Shown piece after piece: positions 17,965 to 25,295 of a stretch of DNA of 64,000 nucleotides. The stretch comes from Postechiella marina (GTDB lineage Bacteria; Bacteroidota; Bacteroidia; Flavobacteriales; Flavobacteriaceae), in contig NZ_BAABCA010000007.1 in assembly GCF_039538365.1 (NCBI RefSeq), positions 62,001 through 126,000 of the forward strand, in the 5' to 3' direction. Numbering within the stretch: position 1 is the stretch's first letter; each line of letters opens with the position of its first letter. Position numbers and translations under genes: made by a program. The notes under the pieces are model-generated. The model was not told where the DNA came from, did not search any database, and worked only from the letters and a program-made list of their open reading frames with translations.

Positions 17965-19833
17965 TTATATAAATTTTTTATCTAATTCGTCCACACTCAT
18001 AGTTATAAACGTGGTTTTATTAGTAGGAGAAACATTAGGTTCTTTACAAGCAAATAGTTTATTTACCAAATGTTCTTGTTCGTTTTTTTCTAACGACTGC
18101 CCTGTTTTAATAGCCAAACTTTTAGCCATAGATTTAGCTAATAAATCGGTTGCACTAAAATGACTGTCAGGTACTTCGTTTTCTACATCGCTAATTAATT
18201 GTTCTAATATAATAGACACTTCGCTTTCTGGCACACTTACAGGAACACCTGTAATCTCCAAAGATTCGGTAGAAAAATTAGAAAAAATAAAGCCTGTACT
18301 TTCTAAATCGTCTTTTAATTCTTTAATAATAACAACCTCCTGAGTTGTAAAATGCAGCTCTAACGGAAATAATAATTGTTGGCTTACAGACTCTTTTACT
18401 GTAATATTTTTTAAAAAATCTTCGTATAATACACGTTGATGTGCACGATGCTGATCCATAACCAACATACCAGATTTTATGGTACTTACAATATATTTAT
18501 TATGAAGCTGATACGTTGTGTGCACCTGCTCTATTTGATTATCGTCGCTAAAAATTGAAGCTGTTGCTTGCTCGCTTTCAAACTGCACTTCAGAGAAATC
18601 TTGCTGAGTTACATTACTTTTAGACTCTACTCCAACATACAAACTCTCCCAATGCTCTGTAGATTCTTTTTTATATGACGTTTTTTGAGGTTGTGGTGTA
18701 GACTTAAAGCTTGTTTCTTCTTTAAATGGATTATAACTTCTATCGACTGTTACAGATGGCGTACTAGGTTTGGTCTCGCTATTACTATAGCTATATGGTG
18801 TATCTAGATTGGCGTCACGCTCAAAATCCAGAACTGGCGCTATATTAAACTGTCCTAAACTATGCTTTACAGCAGATCTTAATAAAGCATAGAGTGTATG
18901 CTCATCGTCAAACTTTATTTCTGTTTTAGTAGGATGAATATTAATATCTATAGTTTGCGGATTAACTGTTAAGTTTAAAAAATAACTAGCATGTGTTCCG
19001 CTTTTAAGTAATCCATCAAAGGCAGAAGCTATGGCGTGATTTAAATAAGCCGATTTTATAAAACGATTATTTACAAAAAAATACTGCTCGCCTCTTGTTT
19101 TTTTGGCATACTCTGGCTTGCCAACAAAACCTGAGATTTTTAAAACCTCTGTATCTTCATCTACAGGCACTAGTTTTTCGTTGGTTTTATTACCAAATAT
19201 GTTAACAATACGCTGTCTGTAATTACTAATGGGCAAGTTAAACGATTCGCTTCCATTATTATACATTGTAAACGCAATATTTGGATGCGCTAAAGCCACA
19301 CGGTAAAACTCGTCTATAATATGCCTTAATTCGACAGTATCAGACTTTAAAAAATTTCGTCTCGCTGGTATGTTGAAAAATAAATTTTTAACAGATAGCG
19401 ACGTGCCTTTAGGTGTTACAACCACATCTTGAGATGTAATATTACTCCCTTCTATAACAATACTAGCTCCAACTTCATCGTCTTCTTGTTTTGTTTTTAA
19501 CTCGACATGAGCAATGGCAGCAATACTTGCTAAAGCCTCGCCCCTAAACCCTTTTGTGTTTAATAAAAATAAGTCGTCTGCATTTCTAATTTTAGAGGTA
19601 GCATGCCTCTCAAAACTTAGTCGCGCATCTGTAACACTCATGCCTTTGCCATCGTCTATAACCTGAACAAGGGTTTTACCTGCGTCTTTAATAATTAATT
19701 TAATAGTTAACGACCCTGCATCAATTGCGTTTTCTAGCAGTTCTTTAACCACAGAGGCTGGTCGCTGTACAACTTCTCCTGCAGCTATTTGGTTTGCTAC
19801 ATGATCTGGTAAGAGCTGTATTATGTCTGCCAT
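17965..19833 (-). CDS. mutL: DNA mismatch repair protein MutL
   Basis: 622 residues. The N-terminal GHKL ATPase is clear: IAAGEVVQRPASVVKELLENAIDAG, DDGKGM, TKGFRGEALASIA and KGTSLSVKNLFFNIPARR. A variable linker (about 340-430) precedes the C-terminal dimerisation domain. There the endonuclease metal motif reads DQHRAHQRVLYE, with Gln replacing the first Glu of DQHA(X)2E(X)4E, and the C-terminal CPHGRP box is replaced by CKEPNVSPTNKTT. It couples MutS mismatch recognition to repair. It begins 8 bp after a small membrane-protein gene. Confidence 0.95.
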   Translation of the reverse strand: MADIIQLLPDHVANQIAAGEVVQRPASVVKELLENAIDAGSLTIKLIIKDAGKTLVQVIDDGKGMSVTDARLSFERHATSKIRNADDLFLLNTKGFRGEALASIAAIAHVELKTKQEDDEVGASIVIEGSNITSQDVVVTPKGTSLSVKNLFFNIPARRNFLKSDTVELRHIIDEFYRVALAHPNIAFTMYNNGSESFNLPISNYRQRIVNIFGNKTNEKLVPVDEDTEVLKISGFVGKPEYAKKTRGEQYFFVNNRFIKSAYLNHAIASAFDGLLKSGTHASYFLNLTVNPQTIDINIHPTKTEIKFDDEHTLYALLRSAVKHSLGQFNIAPVLDFERDANLDTPYSYSNSETKPSTPSVTVDRSYNPFKEETSFKSTPQPQKTSYKKESTEHWESLYVGVESKSNVTQQDFSEVQFESEQATASIFSDDNQIEQVHTTYQLHNKYIVSTIKSGMLVMDQHRAHQRVLYEDFLKNITVKESVSQQLLFPLELHFTTQEVVIIKELKDDLESTGFIFSNFSTESLEITGVPVSVPESEVSIILEQLISDVENEVPDSHFSATDLLAKSMAKSLAIKTGQSLEKNEQEHLVNKLFACKEPNVSPTNKTTFITMSVDELDKKFI

Positions 19834-19841
19834 GTATTATT

Positions 19842-20126
19842 TTAAGAAAAGAAAATAGATAAATCGAAATCTATGATATAAAGAAACACTAAAACTAGTA
19901 CAGCAACAATAATTAATGTACGTCTGTTTGCTTCTCTATCTGGATTATTTTTTAATTCATCTAAAGCATTATTTATTTTAGTTTTTAAGTCTTTACTACC
20001 GCCTACTGTCGATCTAAATTCATCAAACTTATGTTTAATTTGATATGGACTACCTTGCCCTTTATCATCGTAATAACGTGGCGTATAACTATACTTTTTG
20101 TTCTTTGGTAATTTTTGACGTCCCAT
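19842..20126 (-). CDS. Small C-tail-anchored membrane protein
   Basis: 94 residues. A basic, Tyr-rich N-terminus (KKYSYTPRYYDD) and a hydrophilic helical middle end in one membrane segment at about 70-90. Homologues in flavobacterial genomes often carry the name riboflavin synthase subunit beta, probably carried over from nearby ribH; nothing in the sequence supports an enzyme, so I do not use that name. It is co-directional with mutL, 8 bp away. It shares an N-terminal aromatic-basic motif and a C-terminal anchor with the next gene upstream. Confidence 0.75.
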   Translation of the reverse strand: MGRQKLPKNKKYSYTPRYYDDKGQGSPYQIKHKFDEFRSTVGGSKDLKTKINNALDELKNNPDREANRRTLIIVAVLVLVFLYIIDFDLSIFFS

Positions 20127-20144
20127 AGTTTTGAATGTTTTAGT

Positions 20145-20378
20145 TTACAAATAGTTTTTTTCTAATACATACATGCAAATCAATAATAATACCAAAAGTA
20201 AAATTACAGTTTTTACAGGCATTACACTTCCCATTCTAACTTTATGCCCAGTTTCTCTACGCCATTTAGATATAAATTCTTTTTGGTTAGATTTATCTTC
20301 CAACTGAGACTGCTCTAGACTTTCTTTAGAAAATCTTGGCTTATAATTAAACGTTTTATTTTTCCTTTTATTAAACAA
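20145..20378 (-). CDS. Small C-tail-anchored membrane protein
   Basis: 77 residues from a TTG start; no in-frame ATG exists before the stop at 20397-20399, and ATT codons are the only alternatives. The N-terminus NKTFNYKPRFSKE resembles KKYSYTPRYYDD of the neighbouring small protein, and residues about 54-73 form a single membrane segment. It is 18 bp upstream of that neighbour and reads the same way. No function is known; the shared layout suggests two related or co-acting small proteins. Confidence 0.65.
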   Translation of the reverse strand: MFNKRKNKTFNYKPRFSKESLEQSQLEDKSNQKEFISKWRRETGHKVRMGSVMPVKTVILLLVLLLICMYVLEKNYL

Positions 20379-20480
20379 AATAGTATAAATCCTTATCTAT
20401 CAAAAATACTTAAAAATACGTAGAAACAGGGCGTGCAACTCCCAAAATTTGTTAACAAAAACGAAGTTTATTGGTTTTAC

Positions 20481-20527
20481 AAAAAAATAATGTTGTGATT
20501 AATTGGCTAAGCAATTAATACATTATT
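20481..20527 (-). terminator. Strong minus-strand terminator hairpin
   Basis: Two stacked stems: AATAATGT (20486-20493) pairs with ACATTATT (20520-20527) and ATTAATTG (20498-20505) pairs with CAATTAAT (20512-20519), with a 4-base bulge and a 6-base loop. On the minus strand the hairpin runs straight into a T-run (20481-20487), the pattern of a Rho-independent terminator. It lies about 400 bp beyond the ribH stop, so it ends either a very long ribH 3' UTR or a separate RNA. Confidence 0.75.
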
Positions 20528-20690
20528 GCCTTACACATCTTTTTTTTTACTCTTTATAAATACCTGCAAATAGATAGGGATCTCATCTTGATTGGTATTT
20601 ATAATACTTTATTTTAACCTTTTGTAAAGTTAAGATTGGAATCTCAAAATTAAACAAAACGCTAACCAATATAGGTTAATGTAAATAATC
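20481..20690 (-). ncRNA. Candidate structured non-coding RNA of about 210 nt
   Basis: On the minus strand TACTTTTG (20703-20696) matches the TAnnTTTG -7 box, with a TTG 23 bp upstream (20729-20727). A transcript starting near 20690 would run to the terminator at 20481 and contain a perfect 11-bp stem (20554-20564 with 20594-20604). It has no open frame of note. The family is not recognised; 6S-like size is the only hint. It could equally be the 3' UTR of ribH. Confidence 0.35.
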
Positions 20691-20730
20691 GAGACCAAAA
20701 GTATTTTGGGATGTAATTGGATATGGCAAC

Positions 20731-20824
20731 TTTAAAACCACATAAAACAGAGTAAGTACGCTATTATACCGCTAAAATCGCAGAGCACACGTTTTACCTT
20801 ACTTACAAACTAACAGGTTTTAAA
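20731..20824. repeat. Nested inverted repeats in the ribH downstream gap
   Basis: An outer 9-bp pair (TTTAAAACC, 20731-20739; GGTTTTAAA, 20816-20824) encloses an inner 7-bp pair (GTAAGTA, 20752-20758; TACTTAC, 20800-20806). The nesting suggests a folded RNA or a decayed element rather than chance, but the strand that is transcribed cannot be decided. Confidence 0.4.
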
Positions 20825-20921
20825 TAGATTTACAAAGACATAAAGACTCTGCTATACATTATTAAAACTAGAAACTGCAGTAATAATTTTTAAGAGTATA
20901 AAATTAATTGGTTTGGGTTAA

Positions 20922-21407
20922 CTAACTATTTTGACGTAATTCTGCCATTTTAATAGCTGCAATAGCTGCTTCTGTACCTTTATTACCGTGTTTACCACCA
21001 GAACGATCTATAGATTGTTGCATAGTATTATCGGTTAACACACAAAAGATAACTGGTGTTTCGTGTAACACATTTAAATCTTTAACACCCTGGGTAACAC
21101 CTTCGCATACAAAATCGAAATGCTTTGTTTCACCTTGAATAACACATCCAATAGTAATAACTGCATTTACCATTTGTTCTTGCATTTTTTTTGCACCATA
21201 AATAAGCTCGAAGCTTCCTGGCACATCCCAACGTATAATATTTTTAGGTAATACACCGTTTTCTATTAAGGCGTCGTAGGCCCCTTTGTATAAACCTTCT
21301 GTAATGGTATCGTTCCATTCTGAAACAACAATCCCAAACCGGAAATTTTCCGCGTTTGGGATTGTGTTTTTATCGTAATCGGATAAATTTTTATTTACCG
21401 TAGCCAT
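20922..21407 (-). CDS. ribH: 6,7-dimethyl-8-ribityllumazine synthase
   Basis: 161 residues. Lumazine synthase features are visible: FGIVVSEWND (Trp in the substrate pocket), WDVPGSFELIYGAKKM, TIGCVIQGETKHFDFVCEGVTQG with the catalytic His in ETKHFDF, and the end GNKGTEAAIAAIKMAEL. It condenses the pyrimidine intermediate with 3,4-dihydroxybutanone phosphate, the penultimate step to riboflavin, and assembles into a capsid-like shell or pentamers. It starts one base after the stop of the TPR gene. No FMN riboswitch is visible upstream. Confidence 0.97.
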   Translation of the reverse strand: MATVNKNLSDYDKNTIPNAENFRFGIVVSEWNDTITEGLYKGAYDALIENGVLPKNIIRWDVPGSFELIYGAKKMQEQMVNAVITIGCVIQGETKHFDFVCEGVTQGVKDLNVLHETPVIFCVLTDNTMQQSIDRSGGKHGNKGTEAAIAAIKMAELRQNS

Positions 21408-21408
21408 A

Positions 21409-22182
21409 TTATTTATTTGCTAAAACCTGAGCTTTACCAATAAACACGTCCACATTAGCTGCTTCTGTAGAGTTGGCAAACTCATCTTTAATTCTTTTGT
21501 AATACGTTAACGCTTTATCTGCTTTTCCTAAATCTAAAGCAACAGCTCCAGCTTTACTTAGGTACATAGGCGTTGTATACTCGTTGTTTCTCATGTTGGC
21601 TGCTTCTTCGTAATAACTTAAAGCATCTTCTTTTTGGTTTAATTGCACAAAGGCATCACCAATATTACCTTTTGCCAAAGGCGCTAAAATTTCGTCTTCG
21701 CTAGAAAAATTACTTAAATGTTCGATAGCATTTTTATAATCTTTTAAGCGTAAATATGCTGTACCTGCATAATAGCTTGCTAGGTTAGCAGAATCTGTTC
21801 CGCTATATTCAGAAATAATATCTAGCATACCAAACTTACCTTCTCCACCGTTTAGTGCTAAATTGTATAAAGAATCTTTTTCTACACCTGTAACTGCTTG
21901 ATCAAAATATTTTTGGGCTTGAAACATATCGTTCATAGCTTCCATTTGCTTTGGTTTAGCCACATACTCTTTATAAGCTAAAGAGCCTAAAACTACAGCA
22001 GCAACTACTCCTATAATAATAAATATATACTTTTGATTTTTTGCTACGAAATCTTCTGTTTTCGATGCTGTTTCATCAAGTGTATTAAAAACTTCAGCAG
22101 TTGTAGATTCTATTACTTCTTCTTCAACCTGTTTTTCTACCTTAGTTTTTGGTTTGTAACCTCTTTTATTATATGTCGCCAT
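21409..22182 (-). CDS. Membrane-anchored tetratricopeptide repeat protein
   Basis: 257 residues from the ATG at 22182 (MATYNKRGYKPK); a TTG 27 bases upstream is less likely. A charged cytoplasmic N-terminus is followed by one membrane segment at about residues 50-68, then TPR-like helical pairs (TAYLRLKDYKNAIEHL, GDAFVQLNQKEDALSYYEEA, GAVALDLGKADKALTYYKRI). It resembles the YfgM/TPR_21 type of single-pass scaffold protein that serves envelope assembly; the partner is unknown. It is coupled to ribH and divergent from recF. Confidence 0.85.
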   Translation of the reverse strand: MATYNKRGYKPKTKVEKQVEEEVIESTTAEVFNTLDETASKTEDFVAKNQKYIFIIIGVVAAVVLGSLAYKEYVAKPKQMEAMNDMFQAQKYFDQAVTGVEKDSLYNLALNGGEGKFGMLDIISEYSGTDSANLASYYAGTAYLRLKDYKNAIEHLSNFSSEDEILAPLAKGNIGDAFVQLNQKEDALSYYEEAANMRNNEYTTPMYLSKAGAVALDLGKADKALTYYKRIKDEFANSTEAANVDVFIGKAQVLANK

Positions 22183-22318
22183 GCTTCGTTCTAAATTAAT
22201 GTGGCGCAAAAATATAATTTTTCTTCATAATTAAAAGGGTATTTATTTGATATTTTTCAATAATTTGCACTTCTTTTTCACAGTTTGGGCTATAAATGCC
22301 CTTTTAGTTGTTGTTTAT

Positions 22319-23398
22319 ATGATTTTAAAATCGCTTTCTTTACTTAATTATAAAAATTTTGATAGTAAATCGTTTGTTTTTAATGACAAAATTAACTGTA
22401 TTGTAGGAAATAATGGCATTGGAAAAACCAATGTGCTAGATGCTATATACCATTTATCGTTTGGTAAAAGCTATTTTAATCCTGTTGCAACTCAAAATAT
22501 AAGGCACAACGAAGATTTTTTTGTTGTAAATGGAGATTACACTAAAAACGAAAAAAACGAAAAAGTAATTGTTAGTTTAAAACGCGGACAAAAAAAAGTA
22601 ATTAAACGAAATGGCAAGGCTTACGATAAGTTTAGCGAGCATATAGGCTTTTTACCTTTGGTAATTATATCGCCAGCAGATAGAGATTTAATTATAGAAG
22701 GTAGCACAACGCGCAGAAAATTTATTGATAGTGTTATTTCGCAAAGCGATCAAAATTACCTTTCGGATTTAATTAAGTATAATAAGGTATTGGCGCAGCG
22801 TAATGCTTTATTAAAATATTTTGCTTTAAACCATACTTTTAATGCCGACACGATAGATGTATACAACACGCAATTAACCGATTATGGCTCTAAAATTTTT
22901 AAGAAAAGAGATACGTTTTTAAAAGCTTTTATTCCCATATTTAAATCGCGTTACGAAGCTATTAGTAATGGTAACGAGGTTGTAGAGTTGGTTTACGACA
23001 GCCATTTATTTGAAAACGATTTAAATTTACTTTTAAAAGCAAATATTAATAAGGATAGAGCGTTACACTATACATCGGTTGGTATACATAAAGATGATTT
23101 ATCTTTTAATATAGAGAATCATCCTATTAAAAAATTTGGGAGTCAGGGGCAACAAAAATCTTTTTTAATAGCATTAAAATTGGCTCAGTTTGATTTTATA
23201 AAAGCGCAAAGTGGTGTAAATCCTATTTTATTGTTGGATGATATTTTTGATAAGCTTGACGAAAACCGTGTGGGACAAATTATTAAATTGGTTGATGACG
23301 AAAATTTTGGGCAACTTTTTATTAGCGATACCCATGCAGAACGTACAGAAAATGTTATTAAACAGGTACACCAGAGTTACGAGATGTTTAAATTGTAG
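22319..23398 (+). CDS. recF: DNA replication/repair protein RecF
   Basis: 359 residues from the ATG at 22319 (MILKSLSLLNYKNF, the usual RecF beginning); the open frame extends 24 codons upstream without family similarity. Walker A is GNNGIGKTNVLDAIYHLSFGKSY. The ABC signature region is KFGSQGQQKSFLIALKLAQ and Walker B is PILLLDDIFDKLD. RecF loads RecA with RecO and RecR at ssDNA gaps. It is divergent from the TPR-ribH operon and followed by a dispersed repeat and a DUF721 gene, a common recF neighbour. Confidence 0.95.
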   Translation: MILKSLSLLNYKNFDSKSFVFNDKINCIVGNNGIGKTNVLDAIYHLSFGKSYFNPVATQNIRHNEDFFVVNGDYTKNEKNEKVIVSLKRGQKKVIKRNGKAYDKFSEHIGFLPLVIISPADRDLIIEGSTTRRKFIDSVISQSDQNYLSDLIKYNKVLAQRNALLKYFALNHTFNADTIDVYNTQLTDYGSKIFKKRDTFLKAFIPIFKSRYEAISNGNEVVELVYDSHLFENDLNLLLKANINKDRALHYTSVGIHKDDLSFNIENHPIKKFGSQGQQKSFLIALKLAQFDFIKAQSGVNPILLLDDIFDKLDENRVGQIIKLVDDENFGQLFISDTHAERTENVIKQVHQSYEMFKL

Positions 23399-23473
23399 AG
23401 TAGTTTTAAGCGCTTGCCTTTTTTAAAATAAGATAACTTTCGCAAATAAAAAACATAGGCAGCAAAGTAGCCC

Positions 23474-23551
23474 GCGTTAGGGATTGCAGAGAAAAGCCCA
23501 CAGCTCCCTTTTTTGGGTGCGAGGACTTGTAACGTAAAGCCCGACCCTTTT
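23474..23551 (+). repeat. Dispersed intergenic element, copy 1
   Basis: One of four related elements. It begins GCGTTAGGGATTG, has a variable centre, and ends AAAGCCCGACCC then CGGGTAACGC. The terminal hexamers GCGTTA and TAACGC are inverted repeats. It lies between recF and the DUF721 gene, both plus strand. A 62-codon minus-strand open frame across it is not a gene. Confidence 0.7.
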
Positions 23552-23621
23552 CGGGTAACGCCCAAATATTTTTAATACTTTTGCTACATATATTAATGAT
23601 TAAGATTTACAATTATAAATA

Positions 23622-23918
23622 ATGGCTAAACGTATTAAAGAAAACCTAAGCATATCTGACGCTTTAAAGGAGTTTGTATCTGAAAATAAACTTGAGAAAG
23701 GTTTAGACAAGGTTAATGTTGCTGATGCTTGGGCAAAACTTATGGGTAATGGCGTAAACAATTATACTACTGCCATACAATTAGAGCGCGAAACGTTATA
23801 CATACAACTAAGTTCTAGCGTACTACGTGAAGAATTAAGCTATGGGAAACAAAAAATTATTGATATGCTTAACGAAGAGTTGGGCAAAACAGTAATTAAA
23901 AAACTGATACTTCGATAA
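23622..23918 (+). CDS. DUF721 (DciA-like) domain protein
   Basis: 98 residues consisting of one DUF721 domain: SISDALKEFVSENKLEKGLDK, ADAWAKLMGNGVNNYT, LERETLYIQLSSSVLREELSY and a C-terminal LGKTVIKKLILR. Members related to DciA interact with the replicative helicase DnaB; whether this short form does is inferred. It follows recF, as in many Bacteroidota, separated by repeat copy 1. Confidence 0.85.
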   Translation: MAKRIKENLSISDALKEFVSENKLEKGLDKVNVADAWAKLMGNGVNNYTTAIQLERETLYIQLSSSVLREELSYGKQKIIDMLNEELGKTVIKKLILR

Positions 23919-23981
23919 TTAGGCGCTTAAATAAATATTAAAATAAAAATATTAATTTAACATTGGTGTTATTATTTAGTC

Positions 23982-23989
23982 TATATTTG
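23982..23989 (+). promoter_or_regulatory. Putative -7 promoter box of the first cold-shock gene
   Basis: TATATTTG fits TAnnTTTG, with TTG 16 bp upstream at 23963-23965. It leaves a 5' leader of about 20-25 nt before the ATG at 24017. The second cold-shock gene has the identical box. Confidence 0.6.
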
Positions 23990-24016
23990 TGGCTTAATTA
24001 TTATAATACAAATACA

Positions 24017-24208
24017 ATGAGTAAAGGTACCGTAAAATTCTTCAACGATTCTAAAGGATTTGGATTCATCACTGAAGATGACAACAACAAAGAACATTTC
24101 GTACACATTTCTGGATTAATCGATGAAATTCGTGAAGGTGATGCAGTAGAATTCGATCTACAAGAAGGTAGAAAAGGATTAAACGCCGTAAACGTAAAAG
24201 TAATCTAA
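24017..24208 (+). CDS. Cold-shock protein, CspA family (first copy)
   Basis: 63 residues from the ATG at 24017; the in-frame upstream extension is not family sequence and crosses the promoter. A single cold-shock OB fold shows KGFGFIT (RNP1) and HFVHISG (RNP2), then FDLQEGRKGLNAVNVKV. It binds single-stranded RNA/DNA and melts RNA structure. It is a near-identical paralogue of the next gene, differing mainly around residues 19-24 and 42-43. It has its own promoter box and terminator. Confidence 0.95.
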   Translation: MSKGTVKFFNDSKGFGFITEDDNNKEHFVHISGLIDEIREGDAVEFDLQEGRKGLNAVNVKVI

Positions 24209-24240
24209 TTATATATATAGATTCTAAAATTTACAAAAGG

Positions 24241-24270
24241 AGCCTATCAATTTATTTTGATAGGCTTTTT
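24241..24270 (+). terminator. Terminator after the first cold-shock gene
   Basis: A perfect 10-bp stem, AGCCTATCAA (24241-24250) with TTGATAGGCT (24257-24266), a 6-base loop TTTATT and a T-run directly after. It separates the two cold-shock genes into independent units. The T-run overlaps the -33 element of the next promoter. Confidence 0.85.
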
Positions 24271-24299
24271 GATTTTTAATTTAATTGGCATTATATTTG
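24268..24299 (+). promoter_or_regulatory. Promoter of the second cold-shock gene
   Basis: TTTG at 24268-24271, a 20-bp spacer and TATATTTG at 24292-24299 match the Bacteroidota -33/-7 pattern TTTG-N19-21-TAnnTTTG. The -33 box uses the T-tail of the preceding terminator. Confidence 0.7.
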
Positions 24300-24332
24300 T
24301 TTATAACAAGTTATTAATTAAATATTTAAAGT

Positions 24333-24524
24333 ATGAGTAAAGGAACAGTAAAATTTTTCAATGATTCTAAAGGATTTGGATTCATTGTTGAAGAAGGTTC
24401 AAACAAAGAACATTTTGTTCACATTTCTGGATTAATTGACGAAATTCGCGAAGGCGACTTAGTTGAATTTGATTTACAGGAAGGTAGAAAAGGATTAAAC
24501 GCAGTAAACGTAAAAGTTGTATAA
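24333..24524 (+). CDS. Cold-shock protein, CspA family (second copy)
   Basis: 63 residues, with KGFGFIV and HFVHISGLIDEIREGD. It differs from the upstream copy at only a handful of positions (EEGSN for EDDNN after RNP1; L for A near residue 43). Many codons differ silently, so the duplication is not very recent or has been under purifying selection. It probably has the same nucleic-acid chaperone role with separate control, given its own promoter and terminator. Confidence 0.95.
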   Translation: MSKGTVKFFNDSKGFGFIVEEGSNKEHFVHISGLIDEIREGDLVEFDLQEGRKGLNAVNVKVV

Positions 24525-24550
24525 CATATATATTATTGCTTTTTAGAAAC

Positions 24551-24582
24551 AAAAAAATCCTGCCAATTGGCAGGATTTTTTT
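24551..24582. terminator. Bidirectional terminator between csp and ndk
   Basis: A 14-bp perfect stem, A-run plus TCCTGCC (24551-24564) with GGCAGGA plus T-run (24569-24582), and a 4-base loop AATT. The flanking A and T runs allow termination of the cold-shock gene on the plus strand and of ndk on the minus strand. Confidence 0.88.
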
Positions 24583-24603
24583 ATTGATATATGTTTTTTA
24601 TGC

Positions 24604-25023
24604 TTAAAACATTTCTCTACCAGAAAAATGGAAAGCACCTTCTATAGCAGCATTCTCGTCGCTATCGCTTCCATGCACTGCATTTTCGCCCATAGAGGTT
24701 GCGTACATTTTACGAATGGTACCTTCGGCAGCATCTGCTGGATTTGTAGCTCCGATTAATGTTCTAAAATCGTTAACAGCATTTTCTTTTTCTAAAATAG
24801 CAGCAACTATTGGTCCTCTTGTCATAAACTCAACTAACTCTCCAAAAAATGGACGCTCGTTATGCACTGAATAAAATGCTTCTGCATCAGCTTTTGTCAT
24901 TTGTGTTAATTTCATTGCTACAATTCTAAATCCTGAAGCTGAAATTTTTTCTAATATTGCACCAATGTGTCCGTTCTCTACAGCATCTGGCTTAAGCATT
25001 GTAAATGTTCTATTTGTTGCCAT
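24604..25023 (-). CDS. ndk: Nucleoside diphosphate kinase
   Basis: 139 residues. It starts ATNRTFTMLKPDAVENGHIG, with MTRGPIVAAILE in the middle and the active-site phospho-His in ENAVHGSDSDENA (about residue 115). It balances NTP pools by transferring the gamma phosphate from ATP. Length fits the short bacterial form. It is monocistronic: its own promoter box lies upstream and the shared terminator lies downstream. Confidence 0.97.
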   Translation of the reverse strand: MATNRTFTMLKPDAVENGHIGAILEKISASGFRIVAMKLTQMTKADAEAFYSVHNERPFFGELVEFMTRGPIVAAILEKENAVNDFRTLIGATNPADAAEGTIRKMYATSMGENAVHGSDSDENAAIEGAFHFSGREMF

Positions 25024-25093
25024 TTTAATAAAAATTTATTCTGTTATAATTTATGTGTCTTATTTAAACACACCTATTTTTTCTAATTTTCTG

Positions 25094-25101
25094 CAAAAGT
25101 A
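25094..25101 (-). promoter_or_regulatory. Putative -7 promoter box of ndk
   Basis: The minus strand reads TACTTTTG, a match to TAnnTTTG, 71 bp upstream of the ndk ATG. No clear -33 partner was found. Confidence 0.45.
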
Positions 25102-25295
25102 GTGCATTTCTATTAAAAAACAAGGTAAAGCAATCATAATCACTATTTAATAACATCGCCTTATTTTTAAGTTAGCATCTTTTTATTATGATATAACTAG
25201 TGCTACCAATAACCTTATCTTTTATAATAGTTTTAACTATCATATCACATCCTATTTACTTAAGAAAAATTAAAAAAATTGTATATTCGCCTCCT

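Larger units (their letters stand above)
20379..20921. other. Gene-free stretch with several inverted repeats
   Basis: These 543 bases between the small membrane gene and ribH carry no credible reading frame. They hold a minus-strand terminator (20481-20527), an 11-bp inverted repeat (20554-20564 and 20594-20604) and a nested pair: TTTAAAACC at 20731 with GGTTTTAAA at 20816, and GTAAGTA at 20752 with TACTTAC at 20800. I looked on both strands for tmRNA and RNase P RNA signature motifs and recognised none. Confidence 0.6.

Noticed and set aside
19842..20126. The name riboflavin synthase subunit beta
   Set aside because: The protein is a short tail-anchored membrane protein with no enzyme motifs; the true lumazine synthase is ribH at 20922.
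20379..20921. tmRNA or RNase P RNA in the gap
   Set aside because: The conserved start and core motifs of either RNA could not be found on either strand.
23377..23565. A 62-codon minus-strand open frame
   Set aside because: It runs across repeat copy 1 and the recF 3' end, with no start context and no family resemblance.
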